The translations under genes and the position numbers were made by a program. A DNA stretch of 64,000 nucleotides from an uncultured Massilia sp. (GTDB taxonomy: Bacteria > Pseudomonadota > Gammaproteobacteria > Burkholderiales > Burkholderiaceae). Positions 19,481 through 28,412 of the stretch are shown here, piece after piece. The notes under the pieces were generated by a model. It saw only the letters and a list, made by a program, of their open reading frames with translations. It did no database searches and was not told where the DNA came from. Every line of letters starts with the position of its first letter. Position 1 is the first letter of the stretch. The DNA is taken from the NCBI GenBank assembly GCA_946481275.1, contig CAMLMV010000013.1, positions 79,328-143,327 of the forward strand, read 5' to 3'.

Positions 19481-22400
19481 TTATTGGCGCGTATCGACCT
19501 GGATCAGCGGCTCGTTGACCGGCGGCGGCGCCGGCTTGCGCGTGCGGCGCGGACGTGCCGGCGGCTCCACCTGCGCGGCCGCTTCCTGGGCGGCGCGCAG
19601 CTTTTCCGGATCCGTCGAGGCGAGCGTCAGGCCGGCTTTCTCGAGCAGATCGTTCAGGTCTGCCGGCGCGGCGGCCACCGGGGCTGGAGTCGGTGCGGCG
19701 GGAACCGGTGCCGCTTGCGCGACGACGGGCTGCTCGACCTCGACCGGCGCCGGAGCGGGCGCAGCGGCCGGGGCTTCGACCGGCGCGGCCTCGACGGCCG
19801 GCTGGGCGGCGGCATCGGCCTCGGCCTTGTCGGCCACGGCGGCAGCAACCGACTCGGTCGTCGGGAACGGCCACGGCGTCTGGGCGGCCGGCGCTGCCTC
19901 GACGGCGGGCTCGGCCGGCGCGGCAGCCTGGGCAGCAGCCGCTGCTGCTGCCGCGGCCGCGGCCTGTTCGGCATGGACGCGGGCCGCTTCCGCTTGTTCG
20001 GCGGCAGCCTTTTCGGCGGCGGCTTTCACGGCGGCAGCCTTGATGGACTCCGAGGTCGGGAACGGCCACGGACCCAGTGCGACGGCCTTGGCCGGCGTCG
20101 TCTCAGGCTTGGCTTTCGCAGCCTTCGCTTCGGCCTGGACCTTGGCGGCTTCCTCGTCGGCCACCGGCGTGAAGGCCGGTGCTTCGCCTTCAACGACGTC
20201 CTGCTCGGCGCCCTCGACCTGGTCACGGTCGCGACGGTTGCGGTTGCGGCCGCCACGACGGCGGCGGCGGCGCGGCTCGTCGCCGTGCGCGTCGGTTTCC
20301 AGTTCGTCGCCGGCAGGGCCGCCGGTGGCTACCGCCACGTCCGCCGTCACCGGCTTCAGTGCTTCCGGGATCTGCGGCTCGCCAGCCAGCGTGATAGCTG
20401 CCTGGGCTGCGACGGCCTGGGCGGCGTTCAGCTCTTCGCTCTTGGCCTCGACCGGGGCGCGCTCGGCGCGTTCCGTACGCTCGGCACGCTCAGCGCCTTC
20501 GCGCGGCGGGCGCGGCTGGCGCGGTGCGCGTTCCGGACGTTCGCCACGCTCCGGACGCTCGCCGCGTTCGGCACGCTCGCCACGTTCGGCGCGCGGGGCC
20601 TGCGGCTGGGCGTCCGCCGTGACGGCTGCCTGTTCGCGCGGCTCGCGGGCCTCGCGCGGTTGACGCGGCTGGCGCGGCGGACGTGCCGGCTTGCCTTCGG
20701 CCTCGACCGGCTTGGCGCCTTCCACGGCGGCGTTCACATCGCGTTCCTCGCGCTCGGCGCGGTTGCGGCCGTTGCCGCCGGCGGTGGCGTTGCGGCCGCC
20801 GCGGGCATTGCGCTGGCCACGGTTGCCACGCTCGCCGCGTTCGCCGGCGGTAGGTAGAGCTTCAGCGGGCTTGGGCGGAGCGGCCGGGGCGGGCGGCGGA
20901 GCGACCGGGACCTGACGGCCGAAGAAGAAGTTGCGCAACTTGGCGAAGAAACCTTCCTGGACCGGCGGCGTCCAGGCGGCAGCGGCGGGCGCGGCGGCCG
21001 GAGCCGGGGCAGGCGCCTCGACCGGCTTGGCCGGCTGGCGGTCGACCATCGGTGCCGGCTGTGCCGGGGTGATAGTCTTGACGACGGCTTCCTGGCGCGG
21101 CTTGGCTTCTTCCTTCTGGCGCTTGGCGTAAGCCATGTCCGTGTCGGCCGACTCGGCCAGCGTGTAGCTGGCGCCGGCGTCGTCCAGGCGCGGATCGTCG
21201 TGCTTGATGCGCTCGAGCTTGTAGTGCGGGGTTTCGAGGTGCTTGTTCGGGATCAGGATGACGGCGATGCGGTGGCGCGTCTCGATCTTGAGGACTTCGC
21301 CGCGCTTTTCGTTCAGCAGGAACGCGGCGACGTCGACCGGGACTTGCACGTGGATCGCGGCCGAGTTCTCCTTCATCGCCTCTTCCTGGATGATGCGCAG
21401 CACCTGCAGGGCGGACGATTCGGTATCGCGGATGTGGCCGGTGCCCGAGCAGCGCGGGCAGGTCACGTGCGAGCCTTCCGACAGCGACGGACGCAGGCGC
21501 TGGCGCGACAGTTCCATCAGGCCGAAGCGCGAGATCTTGCCCATCTGGACGCGTGCACGGTCATGGTGCAGGGCATCCTTCAGGCGCTGTTCCACTTCGC
21601 GCTGGTTCTTGGCGACTTCCATGTCGATGAAGTCGATGACGATCAGGCCGCCCAGGTCGCGCAGGCGCAGCTGGCGGGCCACTTCGTCGGCCGCTTCGCA
21701 GTTGGTGTTGAAGGCGGTCGTCTCGATGTCCGAACCGCGCGTGGCGCGGGCCGAGTTGACGTCGATGGAGACGAGGGCTTCGGTGTGGTCGATCACGATC
21801 GCGCCGCCGGACGGCAGCGGGACGGTGCGCGAATACGCGGTCTCGATCTGGTGTTCGATCTGGAAACGGGAGAACAGCGGCACGTCGTCCGTGTAGCGCT
21901 TCACGCGGTGCGCCATGTCGGGCATCACGTGGCTCATGAACTGCTGGGCCTGGTCGAAGATCTCGTCGGTGTCGATCAGGACTTCGCCGATGTCAGGCTG
22001 GAAGTAGTCGCGGATGGCGCGGATGACCAGCGAGGACTCCTGATAGATCAGGAACGGACCCGGGGCCGACTTGCCGGCGCCTTCGATCGCGCGCCACAGC
22101 TGCATCAGGTAATTCAGGTCCCACTGGAGTTCTTCGACCGTGCGGCCGATACCGGCGGTGCGGGCGATGACCGACATGCCCTGCGGCAGGTCCAGTTTGT
22201 CCATCGTCTCGCGCAGTTCCTGGCGCTCTTCGCCTTCGACGCGGCGCGACACGCCGCCGCCGCGCGGATTGTTCGGCATCAGGACCAGGTAGCGGCCGGC
22301 CAGCGAAATGAACGAGGTCAGGGCCGCGCCCTTGTTGCCGCGTTCTTCCTTTTCGACCTGGACCATGATTTCCTGGCCTTCGCGCAGGGCTTCCTTGATC

Positions 22401-22663
22401 GTGCAATTGCGGACGTCGACGCCGTCGCGGAAATAGGAGCGGGCAACTTCTTTGAAGGGGAGGAAACCGTGGCGCTCTTCGCCGTAGCTGACGAAGCAGG
22501 CTTCAAGAGAGGGTTCGATGCGGGTGATGACGCCTTTGTAGATATTCGACTTTCGCTGTTCGCGACCGGCGGTCTCGATATCGATGTCGATCAGTTTCTG
22601 GCCATCGACGATCGCTACGCGCAGCTCCTCCTGCTGCGTAGCGTTAAACAACATACGTTTCAT
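19481..22663 (-). CDS. rne: Ribonuclease E
   Basis: A 1060-residue RNase E, the scaffold and endonuclease of the RNA degradosome. The N-terminal catalytic half has the family start [17 protein letters not shown], an S1 domain (about residues 35-120), the DNase I-like domain with the metal-binding Asp residues in [13 protein letters not shown] (about 303) and VIDFIDME, and the zinc-link CPRCSGTG (about 403-410) that joins the tetramer. From about 500 on it is disordered, Ala/Pro/Glu-rich with Arg-rich patches ([17 protein letters not shown]), as expected for the RNA- and partner-binding tail. It is divergent from rluC, the same arrangement as in E. coli. Autoregulation through the 5' leader is known in E. 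coli and only possible here. Confidence 0.96.
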   Translation of the reverse strand: MKRMLFNATQQEELRVAIVDGQKLIDIDIETAGREQRKSNIYKGVITRIEPSLEACFVSYGEERHGFLPFKEVARSYFRDGVDVRNCTIKEALREGQEIMVQVEKEERGNKGAALTSFISLAGRYLVLMPNNPRGGGVSRRVEGEERQELRETMDKLDLPQGMSVIARTAGIGRTVEELQWDLNYLMQLWRAIEGAGKSAPGPFLIYQESSLVIRAIRDYFQPDIGEVLIDTDEIFDQAQQFMSHVMPDMAHRVKRYTDDVPLFSRFQIEHQIETAYSRTVPLPSGGAIVIDHTEALVSIDVNSARATRGSDIETTAFNTNCEAADEVARQLRLRDLGGLIVIDFIDMEVAKNQREVEQRLKDALHHDRARVQMGKISRFGLMELSRQRLRPSLSEGSHVTCPRCSGTGHIRDTESSALQVLRIIQEEAMKENSAAIHVQVPVDVAAFLLNEKRGEVLKIETRHRIAVILIPNKHLETPHYKLERIKHDDPRLDDAGASYTLAESADTDMAYAKRQKEEAKPRQEAVVKTITPAQPAPMVDRQPAKPVEAPAPAPAAAPAAAAWTPPVQEGFFAKLRNFFFGRQVPVAPPPAPAAPPKPAEALPTAGERGERGNRGQRNARGGRNATAGGNGRNRAEREERDVNAAVEGAKPVEAEGKPARPPRQPRQPREAREPREQAAVTADAQPQAPRAERGERAERGERPERGERPERAPRQPRPPREGAERAERTERAERAPVEAKSEELNAAQAVAAQAAITLAGEPQIPEALKPVTADVAVATGGPAGDELETDAHGDEPRRRRRRGGRNRNRRDRDQVEGAEQDVVEGEAPAFTPVADEEAAKVQAEAKAAKAKPETTPAKAVALGPWPFPTSESIKAAAVKAAAEKAAAEQAEAARVHAEQAAAAAAAAAAAQAAAPAEPAVEAAPAAQTPWPFPTTESVAAAVADKAEADAAAQPAVEAAPVEAPAAAPAPAPVEVEQPVVAQAAPVPAAPTPAPVAAAPADLNDLLEKAGLTLASTDPEKLRAAQEAAAQVEPPARPRRTRKPAPPPVNEPLIQVDTRQ

Positions 22664-23448
22664 TTTTATAAACTCCGCGACCCGTGGGCCGTTTCATGCC
22701 GTCTTTATGCAAGAGCGGCGAAAGTACAGGGATGTACGCGGGGAAGGGAGTGTTGGCGGTGGTATGCCCGGGGCGTGGCACGGCATGGCCGGCCACAGGG
22801 CGCAGTGGCGTCGAACGACATTGCCCCGCGCACGAACGTCCTCGCCGGCCCGGGCGGCCCGATCGGGGCGGCACAGGGGCAGGCAAGCGGTGCGACACAG
22901 CCTGATCTTCAGTGGGCGTGCATGCCGGGGAGCGGAAGGGTGCTGCCGAAACGGGCGCTCCGGGGTATAAAGACCGCAGTGCGGATTGCGCACCTGCGTG
23001 ATCTTCCCGGATGACTGTCTCCAGCAACACTGCTACAGCTCACGACGGTCTAGCGGCTCCTTACTTCGGGTCGGGCGAAACGGCAAGCGTTATCGACGCC
23101 ATCACCCGGCGAGCCGACCCTGCGGCCGGCTTGCCGGTACTTATCCTTACAATTCCAAACAATCCAATCCTGCATCCTGTGCGGCTACCCGATTGCAACT
23201 GCGGTGCAACCCAGGTTCGCACAGGAATGTGCGTACACGTCTAGAAATCCTTGAAATCCGCCGCTGCGCTTTCGCATTGTCGCTGCGATGCCGCGACACT
23301 GCTGCCGCTTGCGACGGTTTGGGGATTCCGTTTTTTTCCATCGAATTTGCATTTTGGCGGGGCCGATGGAGACGCCCCTGTGTAAAATATCGTTTTAATT
23401 CTTACACCTGCAGAGGTTTGACCGCCGCCTGTCGATTATATATTCAAA
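22664..23448. other. Divergent intergenic region, rne / rluC
   Basis: A 785-base gap between divergent genes. The rne side probably contains a long untranslated leader, as in E. coli, where the leader controls rne expression. Near rluC a TAAAAT (-10-like) at 23383-23388 lacks a good -35 box. The frames open in this region are GC-driven and have no recognisable product. I see no separate gene. Confidence 0.5.
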
Positions 23449-24510
23449 ATGAAGGACTTAGAGAGAATTTCTGGGAAGACAGAGCGAATGACCTTGCAAA
23501 ACGATGTTGTTCCCCCTTCATCACAGACAGATAGCCGCCCCCCTGCCACTGCCCAGTTTGTCACAATCACCGAGGAAGAAGCAGGCCAGCGCATCGATAA
23601 TTACCTGCTGCGCGTCTGCAAGGGTGTCCCCAAAAGCCATATTTACCGCATCCTCCGCTCCGGCGAAGTGCGCGTGAACAAAGGCCGCATCGATCAGCTG
23701 TACCGCCTGGCGACGGGCGACATCGTCCGCATCCCGCCCGTCCGCATCGCCGAAAAGGCCGCAGGCAGCGCGCCCGTGCCCGGTGCGGAATTTGCAATCG
23801 TGCACGAAGACAACCATCTGCTCGTGATCGACAAGCCGGCCGGCGTGGCCGTGCACGGCGGTTCGGGCGTGTCGTATGGCGTCATCGAACAATTGCGCGC
23901 GGCCCGGCCGGACGCCAAATTCCTGGAACTGGTGCACCGCCTGGACCGCGAAACGTCCGGCTTGCTGTTGCTTGCAAAGAAACGTTCCGCATTGACGAGC
24001 TTGCACGAGCAGATGCGCGACGGCACGACCGACAAGCGCTACCTGACCATGGTCGCCGGCGACTGGCGTAACCCGCGCCAGCATGTAAAGTTGCCATTGC
24101 ATAAATACACGACGCCGGACGGCGAGCGCCGCGTCGTCGTGCAGGCGGGCGGCCAGGAAGCGCATACGGTGTTCAACCTGCTGCGCAAGTGGCCGGACTA
24201 CGCGCTGCTGGAAGCGGAACTCAAGACGGGGCGCACGCACCAGATCCGCGTGCACCTGGCGTCGTCCGGCTTCCCGATCCTCGGTGACGAGAAATACGGC
24301 GATTTTGCGCTCAACAAGCAGCTTCAGAAGGCAACAGACGCGCGTGGCGCCCTGCGCCGCATGTTCCTGCACGCGTACCAGATCACGTTCCAGCACCCCG
24401 ACACGGGCAAGCCGCTGACCCTGAAGGCGCCGTTGCCGGCGGAATGCGAGCGTTTCTTGGTAAGCTTGGGGCCAGCGCAGGAAGTCAAGACACGCACTAC
24501 CAACCGATAA
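23449..24510 (+). CDS. rluC: 23S rRNA pseudouridine synthase RluC (955/2504/2580)
   Basis: A 353-residue RluA-family synthase. It has an N-terminal S4 RNA-binding domain (about residues 40-100, AGQRIDNYLLRVCKGVPKSHIYRILRSGEVRVNKGRI region), then the catalytic domain with LELVHRLDRETSGLLL (catalytic Asp at about 167), KRYLTMVAGDW and ELKTGRTHQIRVHL. It isomerises uridines of 23S rRNA. The start is uncertain: the ATG at 23449 has no clear ribosome-binding site, and a second in-frame ATG at 23488 follows GGGAAGA. It is the first gene of a run with the HAD, Rieske and SppA genes. Confidence 0.93.
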   Translation: MKDLERISGKTERMTLQNDVVPPSSQTDSRPPATAQFVTITEEEAGQRIDNYLLRVCKGVPKSHIYRILRSGEVRVNKGRIDQLYRLATGDIVRIPPVRIAEKAAGSAPVPGAEFAIVHEDNHLLVIDKPAGVAVHGGSGVSYGVIEQLRAARPDAKFLELVHRLDRETSGLLLLAKKRSALTSLHEQMRDGTTDKRYLTMVAGDWRNPRQHVKLPLHKYTTPDGERRVVVQAGGQEAHTVFNLLRKWPDYALLEAELKTGRTHQIRVHLASSGFPILGDEKYGDFALNKQLQKATDARGALRRMFLHAYQITFQHPDTGKPLTLKAPLPAECERFLVSLGPAQEVKTRTTNR

Positions 24511-24548
24511 CGCGGAATGAGGAGCCGGCGCCACGAGCGCCGGGAGAC

Positions 24549-25208
24549 ATGGCAAGAAAGCAATTCGATCTGATTGTCTTCGACTGGGACGGCACGCTGA
24601 TGGACAGCACCGCCACCATCGTCAAATGTATACAGTCCGCAGCCAAGGACCTGGGCCTGGCTGTCCCGAGCGACGCCGCGGCGTCGCACGTGATCGGCCT
24701 CGGGTTGGGCGAAGCCATGCAGGCGGTCATGCCGGACATCGATCCGGCCCTGTATCCGCGCATGGTCGAGCGCTATCGCTACCACTTCCTGACGAAAGAC
24801 CACGAACTGGTCCTGTTCAAGGGCGTGCGGGCGATGCTGGACGAGCTTTCCCAGGAGGGCTACTTCCTTGCGGTGGCGACCGGCAAGAGCCGGGTTGGCC
24901 TGAATCGCGCCCTGAATGCGGCAGGCCTGCTTTCCGTGTTCGATGCGACCCGTTGCGCCGACGAGACATTTTCCAAACCGCACCCGGCAATGTTGCAAGA
25001 ATTGACAAGGGAGCTCGGCCAGGACATGCGGCGTACCGTTATGATCGGCGACACGACGCATGACTTGCTTATGGCAAATAATGCCGGCGCGTCCGGCATC
25101 GCCGTCGAGTATGGCGCCCATCCGGTCCAGCAATTGCAGGCATGTCATCCGGTTTTCACTGCAAAGAACGTGCCCGAATTGCATCAGTGGCTGGTCGACA
25201 ACGCATGA
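24549..25208 (+). CDS. HAD-superfamily hydrolase (phosphoglycolate phosphatase-like)
   Basis: A 219-residue HAD phosphatase with an alpha-helical cap. Motif I is VFDWDGTLMDS (Asp 12 and 14), motif II the Thr in AVATGKSR, motif III the Lys in FSKPHPAML, and motif IV MIGDTTHDLLMA. It belongs to the Gph/PpaX-type group. The true substrate is uncertain, with phosphoglycolate or another small phosphoester the usual guess. A GGGAG lies close before the ATG at 24549. The gene starts 38 bases after rluC, and its TGA overlaps the ATG of the Rieske gene. Confidence 0.9.
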   Translation: MARKQFDLIVFDWDGTLMDSTATIVKCIQSAAKDLGLAVPSDAAASHVIGLGLGEAMQAVMPDIDPALYPRMVERYRYHFLTKDHELVLFKGVRAMLDELSQEGYFLAVATGKSRVGLNRALNAAGLLSVFDATRCADETFSKPHPAMLQELTRELGQDMRRTVMIGDTTHDLLMANNAGASGIAVEYGAHPVQQLQACHPVFTAKNVPELHQWLVDNA

Positions 25209-25603
25209 GCGATACCGAAGACGTCTATATCTGCGATTCCGCGACCGTCGAGGATGGCGGCAAGGGCGTCCGTTTCCCCGTGCTGGCGTTCGGTGACGAC
25301 GCGACCGGTTTCGTCGTGCGCTTTGGCGGCAGGATCTATGCCTACCTGAACCGCTGCGCCCACGTGCCGATCGAACTGGACTGGTTCAAGGGCGAATTCT
25401 TCGAGTCGAGCAAGCTTTATCTCATGTGTTCGACGCATGGCGCCATCTATTTGCCCGAAAGCGGCGCCTGTGCGGGCGGACCTTGCCGTGGCGGCAAACT
25501 GCGGCCGATTGCCGTGCGGGAAGCCGATCACCGGATTTATTGGCAACCGGACCAGCACATCCGTCCGCCGACAGCGGGCCTGCGCGACGGCCAGATGGGG
25601 TAA
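25205..25603 (+). CDS. Rieske [2Fe-2S] domain protein
   Basis: A 132-residue single-domain Rieske protein. The cluster ligands are CAH (Cys and His in NRCAHVPIELDW) and CSTH (in YLMCSTHGAIYLPESG), i.e. C-x-H and C-x2-H. There is no signal peptide or membrane span, so it is probably a soluble cytoplasmic electron carrier or oxidoreductase subunit. The C-terminal GPCRGGKLRPIAVRE is typical of ferredoxin-like Rieske proteins. Its ATG overlaps the stop of the HAD gene (ATGA), and sppA follows 15 bases later. Such a gene beside rluC and sppA is common in related betaproteobacteria as far as I recall; its partner is unknown. Confidence 0.9.
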   Translation: MSDTEDVYICDSATVEDGGKGVRFPVLAFGDDATGFVVRFGGRIYAYLNRCAHVPIELDWFKGEFFESSKLYLMCSTHGAIYLPESGACAGGPCRGGKLRPIAVREADHRIYWQPDQHIRPPTAGLRDGQMG

Positions 25604-25618
25604 CCACACCAGGTATCT

Positions 25619-26620
25619 ATGAGCGACAACATCAGGAACGACAATCCGAACGACAACCGAACGGCCGCCCCGACGACCTTCAGCAACTGGGAACGCGAGA
25701 CCCTGGAGCGTCTTGTATTTGCCACAGTACGCGAGCAACGGGCTGCGCGCCGCTGGGGCATCTTCTTCAAGCTGTCCTTTCTTCTGGTGGCATTTTTCGC
25801 GATCTGGGCGTATTTCGACTTCAATTTCGGCAGTTCGGACATCGAGGCGCTCGGTCGCCACACGGCGCTGATCGAGATCGACGGCGCCATCGAGGACGAG
25901 GGGAGCGGCGCCGCCGATACCGTCATCCCGTCGCTGAACAAGGCATTTTCCGATCCGGGATCGGCGGCCATCGTCCTGCGCATCAACAGCCCGGGCGGCA
26001 GCCCCGTGCAGGCCGGCATCATCGTCGATGAGATCCAGCGCCTCAAGAAGGGGTATCCGAACAAGCCGCTGTACGTGGTCGTGGACGAGATCTGCGCGTC
26101 GGGCGGCTATTACATCGCGGCGGCTGCGGACAAGATTTACGTCAACAAGGCCAGTATCGTCGGGTCCGTCGGTGTCCTGATGGACGGCTTCGGCTTCACG
26201 GGCCTGATGGACAAGCTCGGCATCGAGCGCCGCCTGCTGACGGCGGGTGAGAACAAGGGCTTCCTCGACCCATTCAGTCCGCAGTCGGACAAGCAGAAAC
26301 AGCATGCGCTCGAGATGCTCAATGAGATCCACGAGCAATTCATTGCTGTCGTGCGTGCCGGACGCGGCAAGCGCCTGAAGGAAAATCCGGAAATCTTCTC
26401 AGGCCTTTACTGGACCGGTGCCAAGGCGGTCGAGATGGGTCTTGCGGATGGCTTCGGCACCGTGGATACGGTCGCGCGCGATGTCGTGAAGGCGGAAGAC
26501 ATTATCGATTACACGGCGCACGAAGGCTTGCCGGAGCGTGTGTTGAAAAAATTTGGCGCGTCGGTCGGCGCCGGTGCGGTGCACTCGATGTACCGGGGCG
26601 CCGTACCCAGCTTGCGCTGA
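25619..26620 (+). CDS. sppA: Signal peptide peptidase SppA-like S49 peptidase
   Basis: A 333-residue S49 family serine protease. One membrane span at about residues 47-66 follows a basic cytoplasmic N-terminus, and the catalytic domain is outside. The catalytic Ser is in EICASGGYYIA, and the Lys of the Ser/Lys dyad is expected in LLTAGENKGFLDPF. The oxyanion motif is RINSPGGSP. It is the short one-domain form, about half the length of E. coli SppA. It digests signal peptides left in the inner membrane. It is the last gene of the rluC-HAD-Rieske-sppA run. Confidence 0.93.
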   Translation: MSDNIRNDNPNDNRTAAPTTFSNWERETLERLVFATVREQRAARRWGIFFKLSFLLVAFFAIWAYFDFNFGSSDIEALGRHTALIEIDGAIEDEGSGAADTVIPSLNKAFSDPGSAAIVLRINSPGGSPVQAGIIVDEIQRLKKGYPNKPLYVVVDEICASGGYYIAAAADKIYVNKASIVGSVGVLMDGFGFTGLMDKLGIERRLLTAGENKGFLDPFSPQSDKQKQHALEMLNEIHEQFIAVVRAGRGKRLKENPEIFSGLYWTGAKAVEMGLADGFGTVDTVARDVVKAEDIIDYTAHEGLPERVLKKFGASVGAGAVHSMYRGAVPSLR

Positions 26621-26659
26621 GCACGGACATCGAGTAACTGATATGTCTCAATATTGGGC

Positions 26660-26852
26660 TTGAAAGTTACGAACGGTGGGCTATAGTTGGTGTGTAGCTG
26701 TTTCGGCGCTAACGACATGGAAACCAGCCTGTTCCTGTTGTTGTCGGAACCGCTTCAGACCCGCATCCGTGCGGTTTCGAGAGAATTCAATTCCTCAAGC
26801 TGGAGTCCCAATCGGGAAGGAAACGACGGCGTACGCCGTCGTTTTCATTTTT
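26660..26852 (+). ncRNA. Candidate small RNA with own promoter and terminator
   Basis: A TTGAAA (26660-26665) and a TATAGT (26682-26687) are 16 bases apart, so transcription could begin near 26694. A strong palindromic stem (26821-26831 with 26834-26844) followed by GTTTTCATTTTT ends the unit at about 26850, which predicts an RNA of roughly 150 bases. Inside, a 9-bp arm CGGAACCGC can pair with GCGGTTTCG, and a smaller GAATT/ATTC hairpin follows. No open frame here has a recognisable product. It could instead be the 3' untranslated end of sppA, whose stop lies just upstream. I do not recognise a known RNA family. Confidence 0.4.
26821..26852 (+). terminator. Strong intrinsic terminator
   Basis: An 11-bp perfect stem (AAACGACGGCG with CGCCGTCGTTT, two-base loop) is followed by T-runs at 26842-26845 and 26848-26852. 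On the minus strand it lies just past the stop of the hypothetical gene at 26845-27273 but has a weaker T-run there. Confidence 0.85.
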
Positions 26853-27273
26853 GGCGTCCGTCGCCGGGCACGCGTGGAATCGATTGCACACTTGTTAACG
26901 GTGTGCCTGACGGACGGGACGTCGAGCGGGGGCCGCCGTGCACGACGACCTTCCTGCTGAGCATGGCGCGCTCGTCGGGTTGCTGGTGCGTGTCGGCGAT
27001 AACGCTATCAAGGCTGCCCGGCTCAGGTTGATGAAAGCCGCCTGACTCCAGCCAGGCCTCAAAGCGGCGCTGCGCCTGCTCATACCATGCGGCGCGCATG
27101 GGAAGCTGGTGTTCAAAACAATGTACATGCGGGATGTCGCCACCGCGCGTCCAGCGCGCCAGCGCAAGCCGGGTGGGGAAAATCGCGGCATATTCCTGGG
27201 CCACCCTCGTATCGCTGCTTTTGGCTGCGAACGAAGACGGGGTGCTGTGGTTCTGTTTTTTTTCGATCTGCAC
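26845..27273 (-). CDS. Hypothetical protein, 142 residues
   Basis: I do not recognise this protein. Reading starts at a GTG at 27273 with GAGG a few bases upstream. The stop lies at the edge of a strong terminator. Codon choice is GC-rich in third positions like the neighbouring genes, which supports real coding. The sequence is hydrophilic with no signal peptide or membrane span; the middle (about residues 25-85) is helix-like with several Trp and His residues (RLALARWTRGGDIPHVH, RAAWYEQAQRRFEAWLESGG), and the last 40 residues look disordered. Overlapping frames on both strands are less convincing. It may be a lineage-specific protein. Confidence 0.5.
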   Translation of the reverse strand: MQIEKKQNHSTPSSFAAKSSDTRVAQEYAAIFPTRLALARWTRGGDIPHVHCFEHQLPMRAAWYEQAQRRFEAWLESGGFHQPEPGSLDSVIADTHQQPDERAMLSRKVVVHGGPRSTSRPSGTPLTSVQSIPRVPGDGRQK

Positions 27274-27493
27274 GTTTGCCTCGTGGTTTGGGGGGTTGAT
27301 CCGATGTGCCGGATGGTGCGGCCCACCTTTAGTCCTACACTCAGTAACTGTAGGTCGATTCCTAATCAGGTTTCAGTGTATCAACGGGACATAGTCAATT
27401 CTTGAGATGTGTCAAACGAGTTCTTGCTTCGAGTTGAAACCCTGAGATAGCTGAACTTTGACGCTTGCAATCCTTCTGCTACAGTCTCGCCCC

Positions 27494-28210
27494 ATGAGTA
27501 AACTATCCCTCGACCGCGTGCTCCAGTCGCAAGGCTTCGGCACACGCAAGTATTGCCGGGCCCTGATCGAAGACGGCGACGTGGCCATCAACGGCGAAGT
27601 CCACGACAAGTACAAGACCCTCGTGGAGACGGACGGCCTGGTGCTGACCGTCTTCGACGACGAATGGGTATATCGCGAACACGTCTACATCGCCTTGTAC
27701 AAACCCTCCAACTTCGAGTGCTCGCGCAAGCCGAGCCACCATCCGGGCGTGCTGACCTTGTTGCCGGAACAATTTACGTGGCGCGACGTCCAGCCTGTCG
27801 GCCGGCTCGACCATGACACCACGGGGCTGCTGCTGATGTCGGACGACGGTCCGTTCATTCACGCACAGTCTTCGCCCAAGCGGCATATCCCGAAGGTGTA
27901 CCAGGCGACGACGCAGGAGCCCGTCACCCAGGCGCTTGTCGACCAGTTGCTGTCGGGCGTGCAATTGCACGATGAGCCCGCGCCGTTGGCGGCGCAGTCC
28001 TGCGTGCAGCGGGGCGATCATCAGCTGGAAATCGTGCTGGAGCAGGGGAAATATCACCAAGTCAAGCGCATGCTGGCTGCGGCTGGCAACCATTGCGCGG
28101 CCCTGCATCGCTCCCAGATCGGCGGCTTGACGCTCGAGTCGCTCGGTTTGCAGGAAGGGGAGTGGTGTTATCTGGAGCAGGCGCAGCTGGATCTGCTGGT
28201 GCCGGGCTGA
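27494..28210 (+). CDS. rsuA: 16S rRNA pseudouridine-516 synthase RsuA family
   Basis: A 238-residue RsuA-type synthase. It has an N-terminal S4 domain (residues about 4-55, LDRVLQSQGFGTRKYCRALI), then the catalytic core with QPVGRLDHDTTGLLLMSDDG (catalytic Asp at about 107), PKVYQATTQEPV and GKYHQVKRMLAAAGN. It modifies one uridine of 16S rRNA during small-subunit assembly. The ATG at 27494 gives the standard family N-terminus MSKLSLDRVL. RsuA versus the related RluE/RluB cannot be settled without alignment; length and the S4 domain favour RsuA. Confidence 0.9.
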   Translation: MSKLSLDRVLQSQGFGTRKYCRALIEDGDVAINGEVHDKYKTLVETDGLVLTVFDDEWVYREHVYIALYKPSNFECSRKPSHHPGVLTLLPEQFTWRDVQPVGRLDHDTTGLLLMSDDGPFIHAQSSPKRHIPKVYQATTQEPVTQALVDQLLSGVQLHDEPAPLAAQSCVQRGDHQLEIVLEQGKYHQVKRMLAAAGNHCAALHRSQIGGLTLESLGLQEGEWCYLEQAQLDLLVPG

Positions 28211-28219
28211 AGTAACGAG

Positions 28220-28240
28220 GCCCCGGCCTTCCGCCGGGGC
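28220..28240 (+). terminator. GC-rich hairpin after rsuA
   Basis: Stem GCCCCGGC (28220-28227) pairs with GCCGGGGC (28233-28240) around CTTCC, ten bases after the rsuA stop. No T-run follows, so it may only protect the 3' end of the message. Confidence 0.4.
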
Positions 28241-28412
28241 AGCAACGCCGGTATATTTTGTCAAAATTTTGCAACTAACCGACGGGGTTCCAGCACAACC
28301 CCACGGCGGGAACGCTGGCGTGCGACATGCCGAGCCAGTTTCCGCGACACTCGTCACTCGACTCTTGTCAATGTTCTACTGAAATGGGCAAGAGTGCAGT
28401 TTAACTTCGACG

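Noticed and set aside
20255..20280. Arg-codon-rich repeat in the rne tail read as a separate repeat element
   Set aside because: It encodes the Arg-rich RNA-binding patch of RNase E and needs no other explanation.
19338..23014. Long plus-strand frames opposite rne
   Set aside because: They mirror the Ala/Pro/Arg-rich tail and catalytic half of RNase E; simple repeats only.
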